5,231 nt of DNA, from assembly GCF_002432345.1 (NCBI RefSeq), contig NZ_DJDT01000324.1:1-5231 (forward strand). Direction: 5' to 3'. The notes beneath the pieces are model-generated. The model searched no databases, was not told where the DNA came from, and worked only from the letters and a program-made list of their open reading frames with translations. The stretch comes from Pedobacter sp. UBA5917. Its GTDB lineage: Bacteria > Bacteroidota > Bacteroidia > Sphingobacteriales > Sphingobacteriaceae. Shown one piece after another: positions 5,130 to 5,231 of the stretch; positions within the stretch are counted from its first letter, which is position 1; each line of letters opens with the position of its first letter. A program made the translations under genes and the position numbers.

Positions 5130-5231
5130 TAACCTGAATTCGATTAATACTTATGTGCTTTTTATTAGTTTTAGTCTATTTTTCTTAACGCAATCGTCAT
5201 GCTGTCCCGAAACTTCGGGATCAGCATCTTT
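5130..5231. other. Intergenic tail after the OsmC gene
   Basis: An AT-rich stretch (5130-5190) with several short T runs is followed by a long hairpin at 5199-5227. No gene start is visible before the right edge. Confidence 0.6.
5199..5231 (+). terminator. Long hairpin, probable terminator or dispersed palindromic repeat, cut by window edge
   Basis: ATGCTG (5199-5204) pairs with CAGCAT (5222-5227), and TCCCGAA (5205-5211) pairs with TTCGGGA (5214-5220). This makes 13 pairs with only T5221 bulged. CTTT follows at the window end, so the T tract cannot be judged fully. It lies 70 bases after the OsmC stop. The CGTCATGCTG...CAGCATCTT form resembles common Bacteroidota intergenic palindromes as I recall them, so it may be a repeat that doubles as a terminator. 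Confidence 0.6.

Overview
The window looks like chromosomal DNA from a member of the Bacteroidota, most likely a Pedobacter-like Sphingobacteriaceae. That is inferred from three things. There is an outer-membrane beta-barrel receptor with an N-terminal carboxypeptidase-regulatory-like domain. There is a textbook Bacteroidota promoter (TTG, 17 bases, TACTTTTG) before the second gene. No gene start has a Shine-Dalgarno sequence. The genus is a guess from general resemblance.

Layout. Bases 1-2438 (minus strand) carry almost all of a TonB-dependent receptor, cut by the left edge shortly before its stop. Bases 2439-2680 are a divergent intergenic region with a degenerate heptamer repeat and the promoter of the next gene. 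Bases 2681-3607 (plus) encode a short NAD-dependent D-2-hydroxyacid dehydrogenase of the SerA/phosphoglycerate dehydrogenase type without an ACT domain. Bases 3736-4230 (plus) encode an unrecognised 164-residue cytoplasmic protein. Bases 4659-5129 (plus) encode an OsmC-family protein. A strong hairpin at the right edge follows it.

The most unusual part is 3608-4658. It is packed with short palindromic repeats in a recurring order: an ACCTG...AGGT mini-palindrome, a TGCGCTCGTT hairpin, a TAAATAGCTAAACGGT segment, an ATCGTTT/AAACGAT hairpin and a CGTTAGAAACGAGC segment. Three copies are visible: a deleted one at 3683-3754, one at 4230-4332 and the fullest at 4483-4604. The first two directly bracket the unrecognised gene, and its most upstream possible start codon lies inside the first copy. 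This resembles a REP/BIME-like or MITE-like intergenic repeat cluster and not a new enzymatic system.

The genes do not form an obvious pathway. The receptor is a surface uptake protein, the dehydrogenase is central or amino-acid metabolism, and OsmC is peroxide defence. The repeats separate the three plus-strand genes, so they are probably not one tight operon. I found no tRNA, rRNA, CRISPR array, transposase or phage gene.
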